Below are positions 7,634 through 16,633 of a stretch of DNA of 64,000 nucleotides, piece after piece. This DNA comes from Schwartzia succinivorans DSM 10502 (GTDB lineage: Bacteria > Bacillota > Negativicutes > Selenomonadales > Selenomonadaceae): contig NZ_FQUG01000009.1 in the NCBI RefSeq assembly GCF_900129225.1, positions 24,228-88,227 of the forward strand, given 5' to 3'. The notes beneath the pieces were generated by a model. It made no database searches, was not told the origin of the DNA, and saw only the letters and a list, made by a program, of their open reading frames with translations. Every line of letters starts with the position of its first letter. The stretch's first letter is position 1. The position numbers and the translations under genes were made by a program.

Positions 7634-9139
7634 ATGGTGGCATTTTATTACAAAGAACCGTCGCACACGTTTGGAGAGTATCTTTTGGTTCCGGGGTATT
7701 CATCCGATAAATGTATTCCGGCCAATGTATCATTGAAAACACCGCTGACAAAATTCAAGAAAGGCGAAGAACCGGCACTCAGCCTGAATATCCCTATGGT
7801 ATCGGCTATCATGCAGGCCGTCTCTGATGACAGGATGGCAATCGCGCTGGCAAAGGAAGGCGGTCTTTCCTTCCTGTACGGCTCTCAGACACCTGAGCAG
7901 GAAGCTCAGATGGTCAAAAAGGTAAAGAGCTATAAATCCGGATTTGTTTCCAGCGATTCCAACATCAAGCCGACGACTACACTTGGTGAAATCCTCGCAC
8001 TCAAGGAAGTCACCGGACATTCGACGATGGCAGTTACCGAGGATGGTACGCCGACGGGAAAGCTTCTGGGTATTGTCACAAGCCGTGATTACCGTGTAAC
8101 CCGCATGTCCATGGATACACCAGTTTCGGAGTTCATGACTCCCTTTGAAAAGCTCGTCTACGCAGATGCAGGCACGACTCTTACGGAAGCTAACGACATC
8201 ATCTGGGAAAGCAAGCTCAACATGCTCCCGCTCGTTGACAAGAACCAGCGCCTCATGTATATGGTTTTCCGCAAGGATTACACGGAGGATAAGGAGTTTG
8301 AGAATCAGCTCATTGACGAAAACAAACGCTATCGCGTAGGCGCAGGTATCAATACGCGTGACTATGCTGAGCGTGTTCCGCTTCTTCTTGATGCAGGCGT
8401 TGATGCCCTCTGCATTGATTCCTCTGAGGGATATTCCGAGTGGCAGCGCATTACTCTTGACTACATTCATAAGAAGTTCGGACCTGAGGTAAAGGTTGGC
8501 GCGGGCAATGTTGTTGATCGTGAAGGCTTCCTGTTCCTCGCAAAGGCAGGAGCAGATTTCGTCAAGGTCGGTATCGGCGGCGGCTCCATCTGCATCACCC
8601 GTGAGACGAAGGGTATCGGACGCGGTCAGGCTACGGCTCTTATCGATGTCTGCCAGGCACGTGACGAATACTATAAGGAGACAGGCATCTACGTTCCTGT
8701 CTGCTCGGACGGCGGTATCGTTCACGATTACCATATCACTCTTGCGCTTGCCATGGGCGCAGACTTTATGATGCTCGGACGTTACTTCTCGCGCTTCGAT
8801 GAAAGCCCGACAAACAAGGTTAAGCTCAACGGCACATTCTATAAGGAATACTGGGGCGAAGGCTCCAACCGTGCCCGCAACTGGCAGCGTTATGACCTTG
8901 GCGGAGCTTCCAAGCTCTCCTTCGAGGAGGGTGTCGATTCCTACGTACCGTATGCAGGCCCGCTGCATGACAACGTCGGCATCACTCTCAGCAAGGTACG
9001 CTCCACAATGTGTAACTGCGGCGCGCTCAACATCAAGGAACTGCAGGATAAAGCGAAGCTTACGCTTGTATCCTCTGTAAGTATTGTTGAAGGCGGCTCA
9101 CACGACGTTATTCCACGCGATCAGTTCACATCCCGTTAA
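7634..9139 (+). CDS. guaB: IMP dehydrogenase, Tritrichomonas-like type
   Basis: GuaB oxidises IMP to XMP, the rate-limiting step of GMP synthesis. The 501-residue protein has a TIM barrel interrupted by two CBS domains (about residues 100-220). The catalytic Cys lies in [12 protein letters not shown], and the flap contains [10 protein letters not shown] with the catalytic Arg. The wording of the loop ([20 protein letters not shown]) and the C-terminal STMCNCGAL segment resemble the Tritrichomonas foetus enzyme rather than the common bacterial GPGSICTTR form. The ATG at 7634 follows AAGGAG. Confidence 0.96.
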   Translation: MVAFYYKEPSHTFGEYLLVPGYSSDKCIPANVSLKTPLTKFKKGEEPALSLNIPMVSAIMQAVSDDRMAIALAKEGGLSFLYGSQTPEQEAQMVKKVKSYKSGFVSSDSNIKPTTTLGEILALKEVTGHSTMAVTEDGTPTGKLLGIVTSRDYRVTRMSMDTPVSEFMTPFEKLVYADAGTTLTEANDIIWESKLNMLPLVDKNQRLMYMVFRKDYTEDKEFENQLIDENKRYRVGAGINTRDYAERVPLLLDAGVDALCIDSSEGYSEWQRITLDYIHKKFGPEVKVGAGNVVDREGFLFLAKAGADFVKVGIGGGSICITRETKGIGRGQATALIDVCQARDEYYKETGIYVPVCSDGGIVHDYHITLALAMGADFMMLGRYFSRFDESPTNKVKLNGTFYKEYWGEGSNRARNWQRYDLGGASKLSFEEGVDSYVPYAGPLHDNVGITLSKVRSTMCNCGALNIKELQDKAKLTLVSSVSIVEGGSHDVIPRDQFTSR

Positions 9140-9150
9140 CAGTATATTTC

Positions 9151-9183
9151 AAAGCCTGCGGCTTCATGCCGCAGGCTTTTTTG
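9151..9183 (+). terminator. Terminator after guaB
   Basis: AAAGCCTGCGGC and GCCGCAGGCTTT form a strong stem with a T-run. Confidence 0.9.
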
Positions 9184-9282
9184 CATCTCAAAATATTTGA
9201 TTTTGGTTCGTTTTTCTTATATACTTTTTATTAAGTGTCTTCTGGGGATGGAAGTACACTAATTTTCGATTCGTTATAGAAA

Positions 9283-10668
9283 GTGGTGTATCGCATTTTG
9301 GAACGTGGAAGTTTTTCCTCCCGTTTAGGGTTTATTCTCGTTTCCGCAGGCTGTGCCATCGGTCTGGGAAATGTTTGGAGATTCCCTTATATTACGGGAA
9401 AATTCGGAGGCGCATCCTTCGTACTTATTTATCTTGTTTTTCTGGCAATTCTTGGCCTTCCTATTATGATTGCCGAGTTTGCTGTGGGCCGCGCGAGCAA
9501 GCGCAGCGTTGCGCTGTCCTTTGATGAGCTTGAGCCGAAGGGGACAAAATGGCACTTATATAAATATGGCGCTATTGCCGGAAATTTCCTTCTCATGATG
9601 TTTTATACGACGATTTCCGGCTGGATGATTTATTATCTGTGGCAGATGGCTATCGGAGGGTTTGATGGTCTGGATGCCGCCGGAATCGGGCAGAAATTCG
9701 GCGCACTGCTGGCCGACCCCGTTCTTATGACGGTGCATATGCTTGCCGTTGTCGTGATGGGCTTTGGAGTCTGCTGGCTAGGAGTACAGGCAGGCGTCGA
9801 GCGCATCACAAAGTCAATGATGGTATGCCTTTTGGGGCTTTTGGTTGTGCTTGCGGTGAATTCCGTGCTGCTTCCTGGAAGCGAAGCAGGGCTCTCCTAT
9901 TATCTGATGCCTAACATGGATAATCTGATGAAGTACGGCGTGAGCGAGGTCGTGTTTGCTGCAATGGGACAGGCATTCTTTACACTGAGCCTTGGAATAG
10001 GTTCTCTTGCGATTTTCGGAAGCTACATCGGAAAATCCAAGCGCCTGACAGGAGAAGCAGTATGGGTTGTTGTGCTTGACACCTTTGTAGCCCTTATGTC
10101 GGGACTTATAATTTTCCCTGCTTGCTTCAGCTTTGGAATTGACCCGGGCGGCGGACCGAGCCTGCTTTTCATCACACTGCCGAACGTGTTCAACAGCATG
10201 GCAGGCGGACGCATCTGGGGAACGCTGTTCTTCCTGTTTATGTCATTCGCTGCCATGTCTACAGTAATTGCCGTATTTGAAAATATTATTTCCTGCGTTA
10301 CTGAGCTGATGGGAAGGGGACGTCGGGGAACAATCCCGGGACTGGCTGTAATCATATTCCTGCTGTCAATGCCCTGCGTTCTCGGCTTTAACGTATGGTC
10401 GGGCTTTCAGCCCTTCGGACCAGGCAGCGGAGTCCTGGATTTTGAGGATTTCTTCGTAAGCAGCAATCTGCTGCCTCTTGGAAGCCTTGTTTACCTGCTG
10501 TTCTGTGTAACGCGCTATGGCTGGGGCTGGGATAATTTCATACGGGAAGCTGATACAGGACGGGGAATGGCATTTCCTAAATGGCTCAGGCTTTATCTCA
10601 CGTATATCCTTCCGCTTATTGTTCTTTACATATTCGTCAAAGGCTATATGTCGATATTCCTAAAGTAA
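9283..10668 (+). CDS. Sodium-dependent transporter, neurotransmitter:sodium symporter (NSS) family
   Basis: This 461-residue membrane protein opens with the NSS hallmark GNVWRFPY in the first, unwound helix, preceded by VSAGCAIGLG, which supplies sodium-site residues. It has about 11-12 hydrophobic segments, as in LeuT-like carriers. Family members import amino acids or other amines with sodium, but the substrate cannot be assigned. The start is uncertain: GTG at 9283 or 9286, or TTG at 9298, all with weak ribosome binding sites. A sodium-coupled carrier fits an organism with a sodium-pumping decarboxylase, seen at the right edge. Confidence 0.92.
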   Translation: MVYRILERGSFSSRLGFILVSAGCAIGLGNVWRFPYITGKFGGASFVLIYLVFLAILGLPIMIAEFAVGRASKRSVALSFDELEPKGTKWHLYKYGAIAGNFLLMMFYTTISGWMIYYLWQMAIGGFDGLDAAGIGQKFGALLADPVLMTVHMLAVVVMGFGVCWLGVQAGVERITKSMMVCLLGLLVVLAVNSVLLPGSEAGLSYYLMPNMDNLMKYGVSEVVFAAMGQAFFTLSLGIGSLAIFGSYIGKSKRLTGEAVWVVVLDTFVALMSGLIIFPACFSFGIDPGGGPSLLFITLPNVFNSMAGGRIWGTLFFLFMSFAAMSTVIAVFENIISCVTELMGRGRRGTIPGLAVIIFLLSMPCVLGFNVWSGFQPFGPGSGVLDFEDFFVSSNLLPLGSLVYLLFCVTRYGWGWDNFIREADTGRGMAFPKWLRLYLTYILPLIVLYIFVKGYMSIFLK

Positions 10669-10676
10669 AATTTCGG

Positions 10677-10703
10677 GGCTGCACTTCGGTGCAGCCTTTT
10701 TTG
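10677..10703 (+). terminator. Terminator after NSS transporter
   Basis: GGCTGCACTTCGGTGCAGCC forms a tight hairpin with a TTCG loop and is followed by TTTTTTG. Confidence 0.9.
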
Positions 10704-10720
10704 TGTGCGTACAGACAAAG

Positions 10721-10748
10721 AAAAATCCCTGCCGATGTCCGGCAGGGA
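10721..10748 (-). terminator. Terminator after the minus-strand coiled-coil gene
   Basis: CCCTGCCG and CGGCAGGG pair around a five-base loop, and on the minus strand the stem is followed by ATTTTTC. Confidence 0.85.
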
Positions 10749-10756
10749 CTGATATG

Positions 10757-11128
10757 TTAGCTGAGGAGAATACGATTTGCAGCGCTCTGGAAATTGAAAC
10801 TGAGCTCAAGGGAATAAGCCGGGCCGATATGCTGCTCGGTATCGAGCGAAATACCGGTACGAAGATTCGCCTTGTTACGGTCAACAATCTTTTCAATTTT
10901 CCTGTGTACTTCCGCCAGTTTCTTTTCAGCAGTACGGATTTCGCGCGTGTTGCGGTCGTCCTTCTCGTGGCTCAAACGCTCGAGCGTTGCCTCGAAATTG
11001 CCTTTCTCCAGACGATACTGCTTTGAAAGAAGATTATCTGAGGAAGCATTTGCCTTTGACGTGACTGCGATCATGTACGGAGAAATCCTCTTCGCCGGAT
11101 CATAAAGCGCAGCTTGAATGGAACTCAT
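10757..11128 (-). CDS. Hypothetical coiled-coil protein
   Basis: I do not recognise this 123-residue protein. The start at 11128 follows a GGAGGTG site, whereas the longer open frame to 11242 includes promoter-like sequence. It has a charged central part (about residues 35-90) rich in Lys, Glu and Arg with heptad-like spacing, so a coiled coil is likely. The C-terminus is hydrophobic/polar without Cys. No signal peptide or membrane segment is visible. It has its own upstream palindrome and terminator, so it is an independent unit. Confidence 0.7.
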   Translation of the reverse strand: MSSIQAALYDPAKRISPYMIAVTSKANASSDNLLSKQYRLEKGNFEATLERLSHEKDDRNTREIRTAEKKLAEVHRKIEKIVDRNKANLRTGISLDTEQHIGPAYSLELSFNFQSAANRILLS

Positions 11129-11166
11129 AGCTAAGCACCTCCCTGTGTTTAGTTGTACAGGCATCC

Positions 11167-11185
11167 GTAAACATACAATGTTTAC
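11167..11185. promoter_or_regulatory. Perfect 8-3-8 palindrome upstream of the coiled-coil gene
   Basis: GTAAACAT-ACA-ATGTTTAC is an exact inverted repeat 39 bases before the start codon. Related half-sites (ACATTGTAA near 11208 and GTTTACATT near 11224) lie further upstream, which suggests cooperative binding of a dimeric regulator. No regulator gene is adjacent. Confidence 0.55.
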
Positions 11186-11506
11186 AGCAGAATCTGCAAT
11201 AAAATACATTGTAAGTGGATATCTGTTTACATTATATCGCATGCAAAAACGGCCTGCAAGCCTATGAAATCAAGGATTACGGGCCGTTCATGAAAGTTAT
11301 ATGAAATGTAGCAGACTGTGGGAATTAAGTCACAAATTTTCAAGAAAAACTGTTAAATACAAATTAAGCTTTTTTCGTTAGATTTCAGTGGACTTGCAGC
11401 AATATGCTCAAACGAAGGAATTTTTTAACATAAGATGGGACTTTACTCTCAAAATAAATATATTGGTTTATAGTGAACGGATAAGGCAGATATGATGAAA
11501 AAAGAA

Positions 11507-11537
11507 ACAAAAAAGCCCCGACAGAAAATCGGGGCTG
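11507..11537 (-). terminator. Terminator after tRNA-Ser
   Basis: On the minus strand AGCCCCGA and TCGGGGCT pair around a seven-base loop and are followed by TTTTTTG. Bases 11244-11506 beyond it hold no gene I can support. Confidence 0.85.
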
Positions 11538-11545
11538 AATCTTCA

Positions 11546-11634
<89 letters not shown>

Positions 11635-11673
11635 AAAAAGCAAGTAATATTATATCAGTGATATGGCGATTGG

Positions 11674-12240
11674 TCAATACTGCTGCAAAATTCCAATGAC
11701 AAGACCAAGAATACCGCTGCCGAGAAGAACAGGTATGACTCCCTGCTTTTTTCTTATTGCGATGATGGCGAGAAGAAGAATGATTCCTCCGCGGAGGTCC
11801 ACAGCAGCCCAGTCGGAGGGCATTGCCTCTGAGTTCCAGAGAGCCAGAAGGATAAAGCTGAAGCCTGCGCCTATAATGAGCGCAACAACTGCAGGCCGCA
11901 GTCCGTTCAAAATGCCGCGGATAGGGCCGATATCCCCGTATTTATAAAAGAGCATAGCCAGCAGTATGCCGAGGATGAAGGATGGGAAAACAAAGCCTGC
12001 CGTGGCAGAGACCGCTCCTAAAATGCCTGCTATCTTGTTGCCTGCAAAGGTCGCGGCATTTACACCTATAGGGCCCGGAGTCATCTGTGAGATTGTGAAG
12101 ATGTCAATAAATTCCCGGAGGGAAAGCCAGTGATACTGGTCAACCACAACCGCCTGAATGAGGGGCATTGATGCGTAGCCGCCGCCTACACAGAAGAGAC
12201 CTGCCTTGGCAAATTCAAGGAAAAGAATAATATATATCAC
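11674..12240 (-). CDS. Chromate transporter family protein, short-chain (second half)
   Basis: The protein has about 188 residues with five or six hydrophobic segments and the CHR-family patterns FAKAGLFCVGGGYASMPLI and SQMTPGPIGVNAATF. Short CHR proteins work as pairs, and its partner is the gene immediately upstream. The frame stays open to 12255, but GAGGAGG lies inside that extension and the GTG at 12240 is six bases after it, so I take GTG as the start. CHR proteins export chromate or related anions; the real physiological substrate in an anaerobe is uncertain. Confidence 0.88.
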   Translation of the reverse strand: MIYIILFLEFAKAGLFCVGGGYASMPLIQAVVVDQYHWLSLREFIDIFTISQMTPGPIGVNAATFAGNKIAGILGAVSATAGFVFPSFILGILLAMLFYKYGDIGPIRGILNGLRPAVVALIIGAGFSFILLALWNSEAMPSDWAAVDLRGGIILLLAIIAIRKKQGVIPVLLGSGILGLVIGILQQY

Positions 12241-12251
12241 GGTATGCCTCC

Positions 12252-12827
12252 TCAATCAAATTTATGGCTGCGCATAAAAAATAAGCCTATAAGACCGTCA
12301 ATCAATACGAGCAGCATGATATTCACATCAAAGAAGAAATTTGCAGTGAAGGTTCCTGCAATTATCATAAGGGGCAGAAGAAGTCCCTTTTTTATCTGTT
12401 TTGAGAGCAGGTCGATTGCGACGTTCACAATGAGCGCAGTCGCTCCGCACTGCATTCCCTTCAAAATCATCTGGATATACGGGTTTGATGCGAAGGCCTC
12501 ATAAGCAAAGGAGATGGCGGTAAGTGTTATGAGGGGCGGCAGAATCGTGGCGAGAAGCGCTATTGCCGCACCCAGGACGCCTGCCATGCGGTATCCGAGT
12601 AGAATTGACGCATTGGCGGCTACAACACCGGGCATCGACTGGGCAATGGCAACCAGATCCAGTGCTTCCTTGTCTTTAATCCAGCCGTATTCGTCAACAT
12701 ATTTTGCCTTTAGAAGGGGAATTATGACAAAACCGCCTCCTACGGTAAATGCGCTGATTACGAAGGTGGATATGAAAAGCGCGCGGTAGAAGTGATTACC
12801 GCGCGCGGAGTTTGTTTGTGAGTCCAT
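12252..12827 (-). CDS. Chromate transporter family protein, short-chain (first half)
   Basis: This 191-residue membrane protein has the matching motifs FTVGGGFVIIPLL and AIAQSMPGVVAANAS and forms a pair with the next gene, which begins 12 bases beyond its stop. It starts 18 bases after the deoC stop on the same strand, so deoC and both transporter halves are probably one transcript. The CHR assignment is solid; the link to deoxyribose metabolism is unexplained. Confidence 0.88.
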   Translation of the reverse strand: MDSQTNSARGNHFYRALFISTFVISAFTVGGGFVIIPLLKAKYVDEYGWIKDKEALDLVAIAQSMPGVVAANASILLGYRMAGVLGAAIALLATILPPLITLTAISFAYEAFASNPYIQMILKGMQCGATALIVNVAIDLLSKQIKKGLLLPLMIIAGTFTANFFFDVNIMLLVLIDGLIGLFFMRSHKFD

Positions 12828-12845
12828 AGAACAGAAAACTCCTTT

Positions 12846-13511
12846 TTAGACCTCTATGTCAGTTTTGTCCTTTAAAAGACGTACTGCCGCACTGCAGCCG
12901 AGACGGTCGCAGCCTTCGGAAAGGTACTGCTTCATATCGGATATTGTGCGGATACCGCCGGCGGCCTTGACCTTTACGTCTTTGCTGACATTGGCACGCA
13001 TGAGCACAACATCAGCGTGGCTTGCACCTGCAGAGCCAAAGCCTGTCGAAGTTTTTATGTAATCGGCACCGCCGTCCGTGACAGCATGGCACAGGGCGAT
13101 TTTTTCCTCGTCCTCAAGGTAACACGTCTCAATGATGATTTTTAGGATGTGCTTGCCGACGGCTTTTTTCAGTGAGGCAATCTCCTCCGTGATTTTATCA
13201 AAATCTCCGTTTTTGACATCACCCAGATTGACTACAGCATCAATTTCAGAGGCACCGTTTTTTACAGCCTGCTTTGCTGCCCACACCTTTGCTTCTGTGG
13301 TATCTGCCCCGAGAGGGAATCCGATTACCGTACAGATGTTGATTGATGCTCCGAAGGTTTCGTGGACGCGTGATACGTAAGAAGGAGGAATGCAGATGGA
13401 AGCAGTGTGATAAATAAGTGCTTCTTCACAGAGCTCCTCGATTTGCGGCCATGTAGCCGTTGGAGAAAGCAGGGTATGATCTACGTGCTTCAGAATATCC
13501 GAGCCTTTCAT
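12846..13511 (-). CDS. deoC: Deoxyribose-phosphate aldolase
   Basis: DeoC splits 2-deoxyribose-5-phosphate into glyceraldehyde-3-phosphate and acetaldehyde in deoxynucleoside catabolism. The 221-residue protein has the class I aldolase signature with the Schiff-base Lys in DYIKTSTGFG, the Lys/Asp partner in VKAAGGIRT, and the DHTLL start motif. It heads a likely operon with the two chromate transporter halves. A TATAAT-like sequence and part of a dispersed repeat sit just upstream (13561-13596). Confidence 0.96.
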   Translation of the reverse strand: MKGSDILKHVDHTLLSPTATWPQIEELCEEALIYHTASICIPPSYVSRVHETFGASINICTVIGFPLGADTTEAKVWAAKQAVKNGASEIDAVVNLGDVKNGDFDKITEEIASLKKAVGKHILKIIIETCYLEDEEKIALCHAVTDGGADYIKTSTGFGSAGASHADVVLMRANVSKDVKVKAAGGIRTISDMKQYLSEGCDRLGCSAAVRLLKDKTDIEV

Positions 13512-13560
13512 TGGATAAAACCCCTTTCCGGTTATCGTGTGTTACGAAACAAGGTCATTA

Positions 13561-13596
13561 TACCGCCTTTGTTCAGGTTTTGCCAAGGGCAAAACT
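13561..13596 (-). repeat. Partial copy (3' third) of the dispersed structured repeat
   Basis: Read on the minus strand, this carries the GTTTTGCC...GGCAAAAC hairpin followed by CTGAACAAAGGCGGTA, nearly identical to the 3' end of the full elements at 26122 and 48130. It lies 50 bases upstream of deoC in the same orientation as that gene. The 5' two thirds of the element are not recognisable here. Confidence 0.75.
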
Positions 13597-13633
13597 TCAC
13601 AATATGTGAGTTTTTCAAAAGCAGGCATTTCCA

Positions 13634-13690
13634 TTGAAAAAGAAAACCGGTTTGAATGCCTGTGGTGAGCGGCAAATCAAACCGGTTTGT
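13634..13690 (-). terminator. Terminator after the secreted-protein gene
   Basis: AAACCGGTTTGA and TCAAACCGGTTT pair around a roughly 20-base loop, and on the minus strand the stem is followed by TTCTTTTT. Confidence 0.7.
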
Positions 13691-13695
13691 ATTTT

Positions 13696-14376
13696 TTATT
13701 TTATTGCCGCAGCGGCTGCAGCAGCTTTCTCTTCGGCAAGGATTCTCTTGGCTGAAGGATTCATTTCAAAGTTAGTATTGTGGTATTTGTGGCTGAAACG
13801 GTCAGCGACAATGACAAAATTCTTTACGAGAGCCTTGTAAAGAGAATCGTCTGCATTGTTGATTGCAAGAGAGAATACAAAGTTGCCGGCAGTCCAACGG
13901 ACTACGCGTGTCCCGTTATCCGAAACGGCGGTGTAAATCTGCGTGTTGTTCATGTCCCCTGCGCTTTCCTGTTTCCAGTCAACGCTGTAGAAGCCGCTGA
14001 TGTCATTTGTGTTTACAAACGGGAGTACAGCTGTGCGGAGAGCAATAGTGCTTCCGTCAAGCTTGCTCTGGAATCTGACATCTGCTACCTGACCATGGAT
14101 GCCATATACATGGACTGCCGGATGGTAAGACGCATAAAAGTTGGCAGGTAGATAGAGCACGGGGAACCCGATTGCACGCTCAAGCGCCGGAACATCCTTG
14201 TACTCGATGTACGGATTAGGCATTCCTGTTATTACCGGTGCTTCAGCTGCTGCGGGAGCTTCCGCCTCTTCCTCGTAAGCAGCTTCCTCGTTTACCTCCT
14301 CAGCATGCGCTGCCGGCATTCCCAAAAGGGCAGCGGCAAGAACTGCAGTACCCAGCGTATATTTCATCTTTGTCAT
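13696..14376 (-). CDS. Hypothetical secreted protein
   Basis: I do not recognise the family. The start at 14376 follows a GAGAGG site and gives a clean Sec signal peptide (KMKYTLGTAVLAAALLGMPAAHA, cleaved after AHA). An acidic Glu/Ala segment follows, then a roughly 150-residue globular domain rich in aromatic residues, and an Ala-rich C-terminus. It resembles periplasmic proteins of the diderm Firmicutes only in general layout. It is a single-gene unit with its own terminator. Confidence 0.75.
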   Translation of the reverse strand: MTKMKYTLGTAVLAAALLGMPAAHAEEVNEEAAYEEEAEAPAAAEAPVITGMPNPYIEYKDVPALERAIGFPVLYLPANFYASYHPAVHVYGIHGQVADVRFQSKLDGSTIALRTAVLPFVNTNDISGFYSVDWKQESAGDMNNTQIYTAVSDNGTRVVRWTAGNFVFSLAINNADDSLYKALVKNFVIVADRFSHKYHNTNFEMNPSAKRILAEEKAAAAAAAIK

Positions 14377-14532
14377 GTAGTTTCCTCTCTTTTCTTGGTT
14401 ATAGTTATGGATTGATTTCAATATTTCTTATTTTATCATGGAGAATCCTTTGGCGCAAATGGACAAAAGAAAGAAGCCGACAGTAAAGAGGTGGGGAGTT
14501 TTGAAAACTTTAATTGAAGCTTTAAAAAAATA

Positions 14533-14561
14533 TTGTCTGAAAACACGAAAAATAAGATAAT
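14533..14561 (+). promoter_or_regulatory. Likely promoter of the amidase gene
   Basis: TTGTCT and GATAAT are separated by 17 bases. The remaining leader to 14779 contains no gene or structure I can support; a short reading frame ending near 14702 looks non-coding. Confidence 0.55.
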
Positions 14562-14779
14562 ATAAACAGATAAATAGTTCGGCAAATTAGAATTTTTTGT
14601 GCCAATATTGAAATCCGCACACAGGGAGAAACTGCCGATTGTATTCTGTCATCCGGAAATGACCGACGGAAGACCGTATATGATGAAAGGAGGAGAAAGC
14701 TGACAAGGAAAATTCCGGTGTTTAGGTTTTAGCTGCAGGTGTTTTGAATATCGGGTAAAAATTCAAAGGAGGAGATACA

Positions 14780-16387
14780 ATGAATAATTCCCCGAAAGCG
14801 GTTAGGTTCCTTTTGGCTGTGCTAATGGCGTTCAGCTTTGCCGTTTGCGTTTCAGCGGCGCAGGCAGCCCCGAATCCTGCTGAGTCGAAATTTACGCAGG
14901 ACGAGCTGGCATACATGCCGGCCGTACAGCTTATAGAACTGTTCAAAAAGGGTGAAACAACGCCAAGCGAGGTTTTGGAAGCGCAGATTAGTCGTGTAAA
15001 GAAGTACAATGGCGAATACAACGTATCGCGGCGGGACCTGGTAAACGAGCTGGACACGTTCAATGCAGGCAAGGTCAATGCAATTACCTTCGACAACTTT
15101 GACGAGGCCAGAAAGCTGGCAAAGGAGGCCGATGAACGCTATCGGAACGGCTCTGCACGCAGGCTTGAAGGGATTACCGTCGGCATCAAGGACGAGAATG
15201 AAGTCAAGGGATGGCGTGTCGATGCCGCGTCCCTTCTCATGAAGGACCATGAGCCAAGCGACGCTGACGGTGCTATGATTCAGAAACTCCGCAAAGAGGG
15301 TGCGATATTTGTCTTCCAGACGACGGTACCCGAGCAGTATCTCAGCCCAATGACCTGGTCGCGGCTCTACGGTGTCAGCCGCAATCCGTGGAACCTCTAC
15401 TACGGCACCGGCGGGTCGTCAGGCGGCTCAGGCGCGGCACTGGCTGCCGGCTTCTGCACGCTGGCCACCGGTTCCGACATGGGCGGCTCCATCCGCATTC
15501 CCTCTGCCATGAACGGACTGTATGGCTTCAAACCTCCCTTCGGCCGCGTAGCCACGTCGGACAACACCTACGAAACCTTAGGGCCGATGGCACGCACTTT
15601 TGCTGACATGGCACTTATGCAGGACGTCATTACCGGTCCAAGTCCGGAGGTACATTCCGTAATTCGTCCCAAGCTGGACTATCCCCAGAAATATACCCCG
15701 ATTCAGGGGCAGAAGGTCGCTGTCGCCTACTGCAGGAACTGGCTCCAGGGCGGTCTGAGCGATGAATCCAATCATGCCATGGATACTACTGTTGCGGCGT
15801 TGAAGAAGGCCGGAGCGCAGGTTGAACTGATAGAGCTCGATGTCGAAGCCGAAAGCTTCATGCCTACCTACTTCAAGGGACTCATGTCAACAAGCATGTA
15901 CGTCATATTCAACGGTTTGGACGAGCATCGTGACCTGTTCAGCTCGTACGTGAAGAATCTGGAGGCGTATGCAGGCAATCTGACTCCACAGGATCAGGTT
16001 AATGCAGAAATGCTGTTGATGAAGCTGCATCGTGACGTCCAGCAGAAGGTCTTCGAGAAGGGCTGCATCGCCCTGATTATGCCCACGCTGGCAACCCCTC
16101 ATTTCCCGGCAGATCTTGAAGCGACACCGGATAAAACAGCCCCGGTAAAAGGGAAAACCTATCCAAACACCAATCTTATGTTGACACCGATTTGGAATCT
16201 TGCCAGCAGATATCCGGTGGTGGCTATGCCGGTTGAACTGTCCGATAAAAACGTTCCCGTCGGCGTGCAGATTGTCAGCAACACTTATGATGACTTGAAT
16301 GCCTTCCGTGTGGCATACGCCCTGTCAAAAACGATTGCTCCGCTCTATAAGGATGGGCGTTTCCCGGATTTCAGAAATGCAAAATAG
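14780..16387 (+). CDS. Secreted amidase, amidase signature family
   Basis: The 535-residue protein begins with a signal peptide (hydrophobic residues 10-27, ending near AQA), so it acts outside the cytoplasm. The amidase-signature catalytic triad is visible: Lys in VGIKDENE, Ser in GTGGSSGGSG and the nucleophile Ser in GSDMGGSIRIPS. These enzymes hydrolyse carboxamides; the substrate is unknown. Cytoplasmic GatA is excluded because of the signal peptide and because no gatB or gatC is adjacent. AAAGGAGG precedes the ATG. A terminator follows at 16459. Confidence 0.9.
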   Translation: MNNSPKAVRFLLAVLMAFSFAVCVSAAQAAPNPAESKFTQDELAYMPAVQLIELFKKGETTPSEVLEAQISRVKKYNGEYNVSRRDLVNELDTFNAGKVNAITFDNFDEARKLAKEADERYRNGSARRLEGITVGIKDENEVKGWRVDAASLLMKDHEPSDADGAMIQKLRKEGAIFVFQTTVPEQYLSPMTWSRLYGVSRNPWNLYYGTGGSSGGSGAALAAGFCTLATGSDMGGSIRIPSAMNGLYGFKPPFGRVATSDNTYETLGPMARTFADMALMQDVITGPSPEVHSVIRPKLDYPQKYTPIQGQKVAVAYCRNWLQGGLSDESNHAMDTTVAALKKAGAQVELIELDVEAESFMPTYFKGLMSTSMYVIFNGLDEHRDLFSSYVKNLEAYAGNLTPQDQVNAEMLLMKLHRDVQQKVFEKGCIALIMPTLATPHFPADLEATPDKTAPVKGKTYPNTNLMLTPIWNLASRYPVVAMPVELSDKNVPVGVQIVSNTYDDLNAFRVAYALSKTIAPLYKDGRFPDFRNAK

Positions 16388-16458
16388 TACGATTGGGCTT
16401 TCTGAGCGCGGAACATGACACCCGGTCAGATATGAACAAATAGAACGGATAAAACATA

Positions 16459-16513
16459 GAAGAGAGCCTTCCATGAATCAGAACATTTCGTGATTTGTGG
16501 AGGGCTCTTTTTC
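16459..16513 (+). terminator. Terminator after the amidase gene
   Basis: GAGAGCCTTCCATGAATCA pairs imperfectly with TGATTTGTGGAGGGCTCT and is followed by TTTTTC. Confidence 0.8.
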
Positions 16514-16554
16514 ACGGTTGCTTATCCTTTTTTGCAGATGGAGAGGCCTGCATG

Positions 16555-16588
16555 TTTGGTTAACCATACTAAAATAGTTGGTTGACAA
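16555..16588. promoter_or_regulatory. BirA (biotin repressor) operator
   Basis: The half-sites TTTGGTTAACC and GGTTGACAA are separated by 14 bases, matching the BirA consensus (TTGTTAACC, spacer, GGTTNACAA). Biotinyl-AMP-loaded BirA would bind here and repress bioY-bioD-bioA. The right half-site contains the -35 box of the promoter. Confidence 0.9.
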
Positions 16589-16610
16589 TATGAACTGTGG
16601 GGCGTATCCT
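16582..16610 (+). promoter_or_regulatory. Promoter of the bio operon
   Basis: TTGACA (inside the BirA operator) and TATCCT are spaced by 17 bases, placing the start about 17 bases before the bioY GTG. Confidence 0.65.
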
Positions 16611-16633
16611 ATGTGAACGAAGGGGGAGTTTAC

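Noticed and set aside
7730..8968. A 412-codon open frame on the minus strand opposite guaB
   Set aside because: It is a shadow of the highly conserved guaB frame; no signal for translation and no recognisable domains.
14566..14702. A short possible gene upstream of the amidase
   Set aside because: No convincing start or coding pattern; the GGAGG there belongs to no clear downstream frame.
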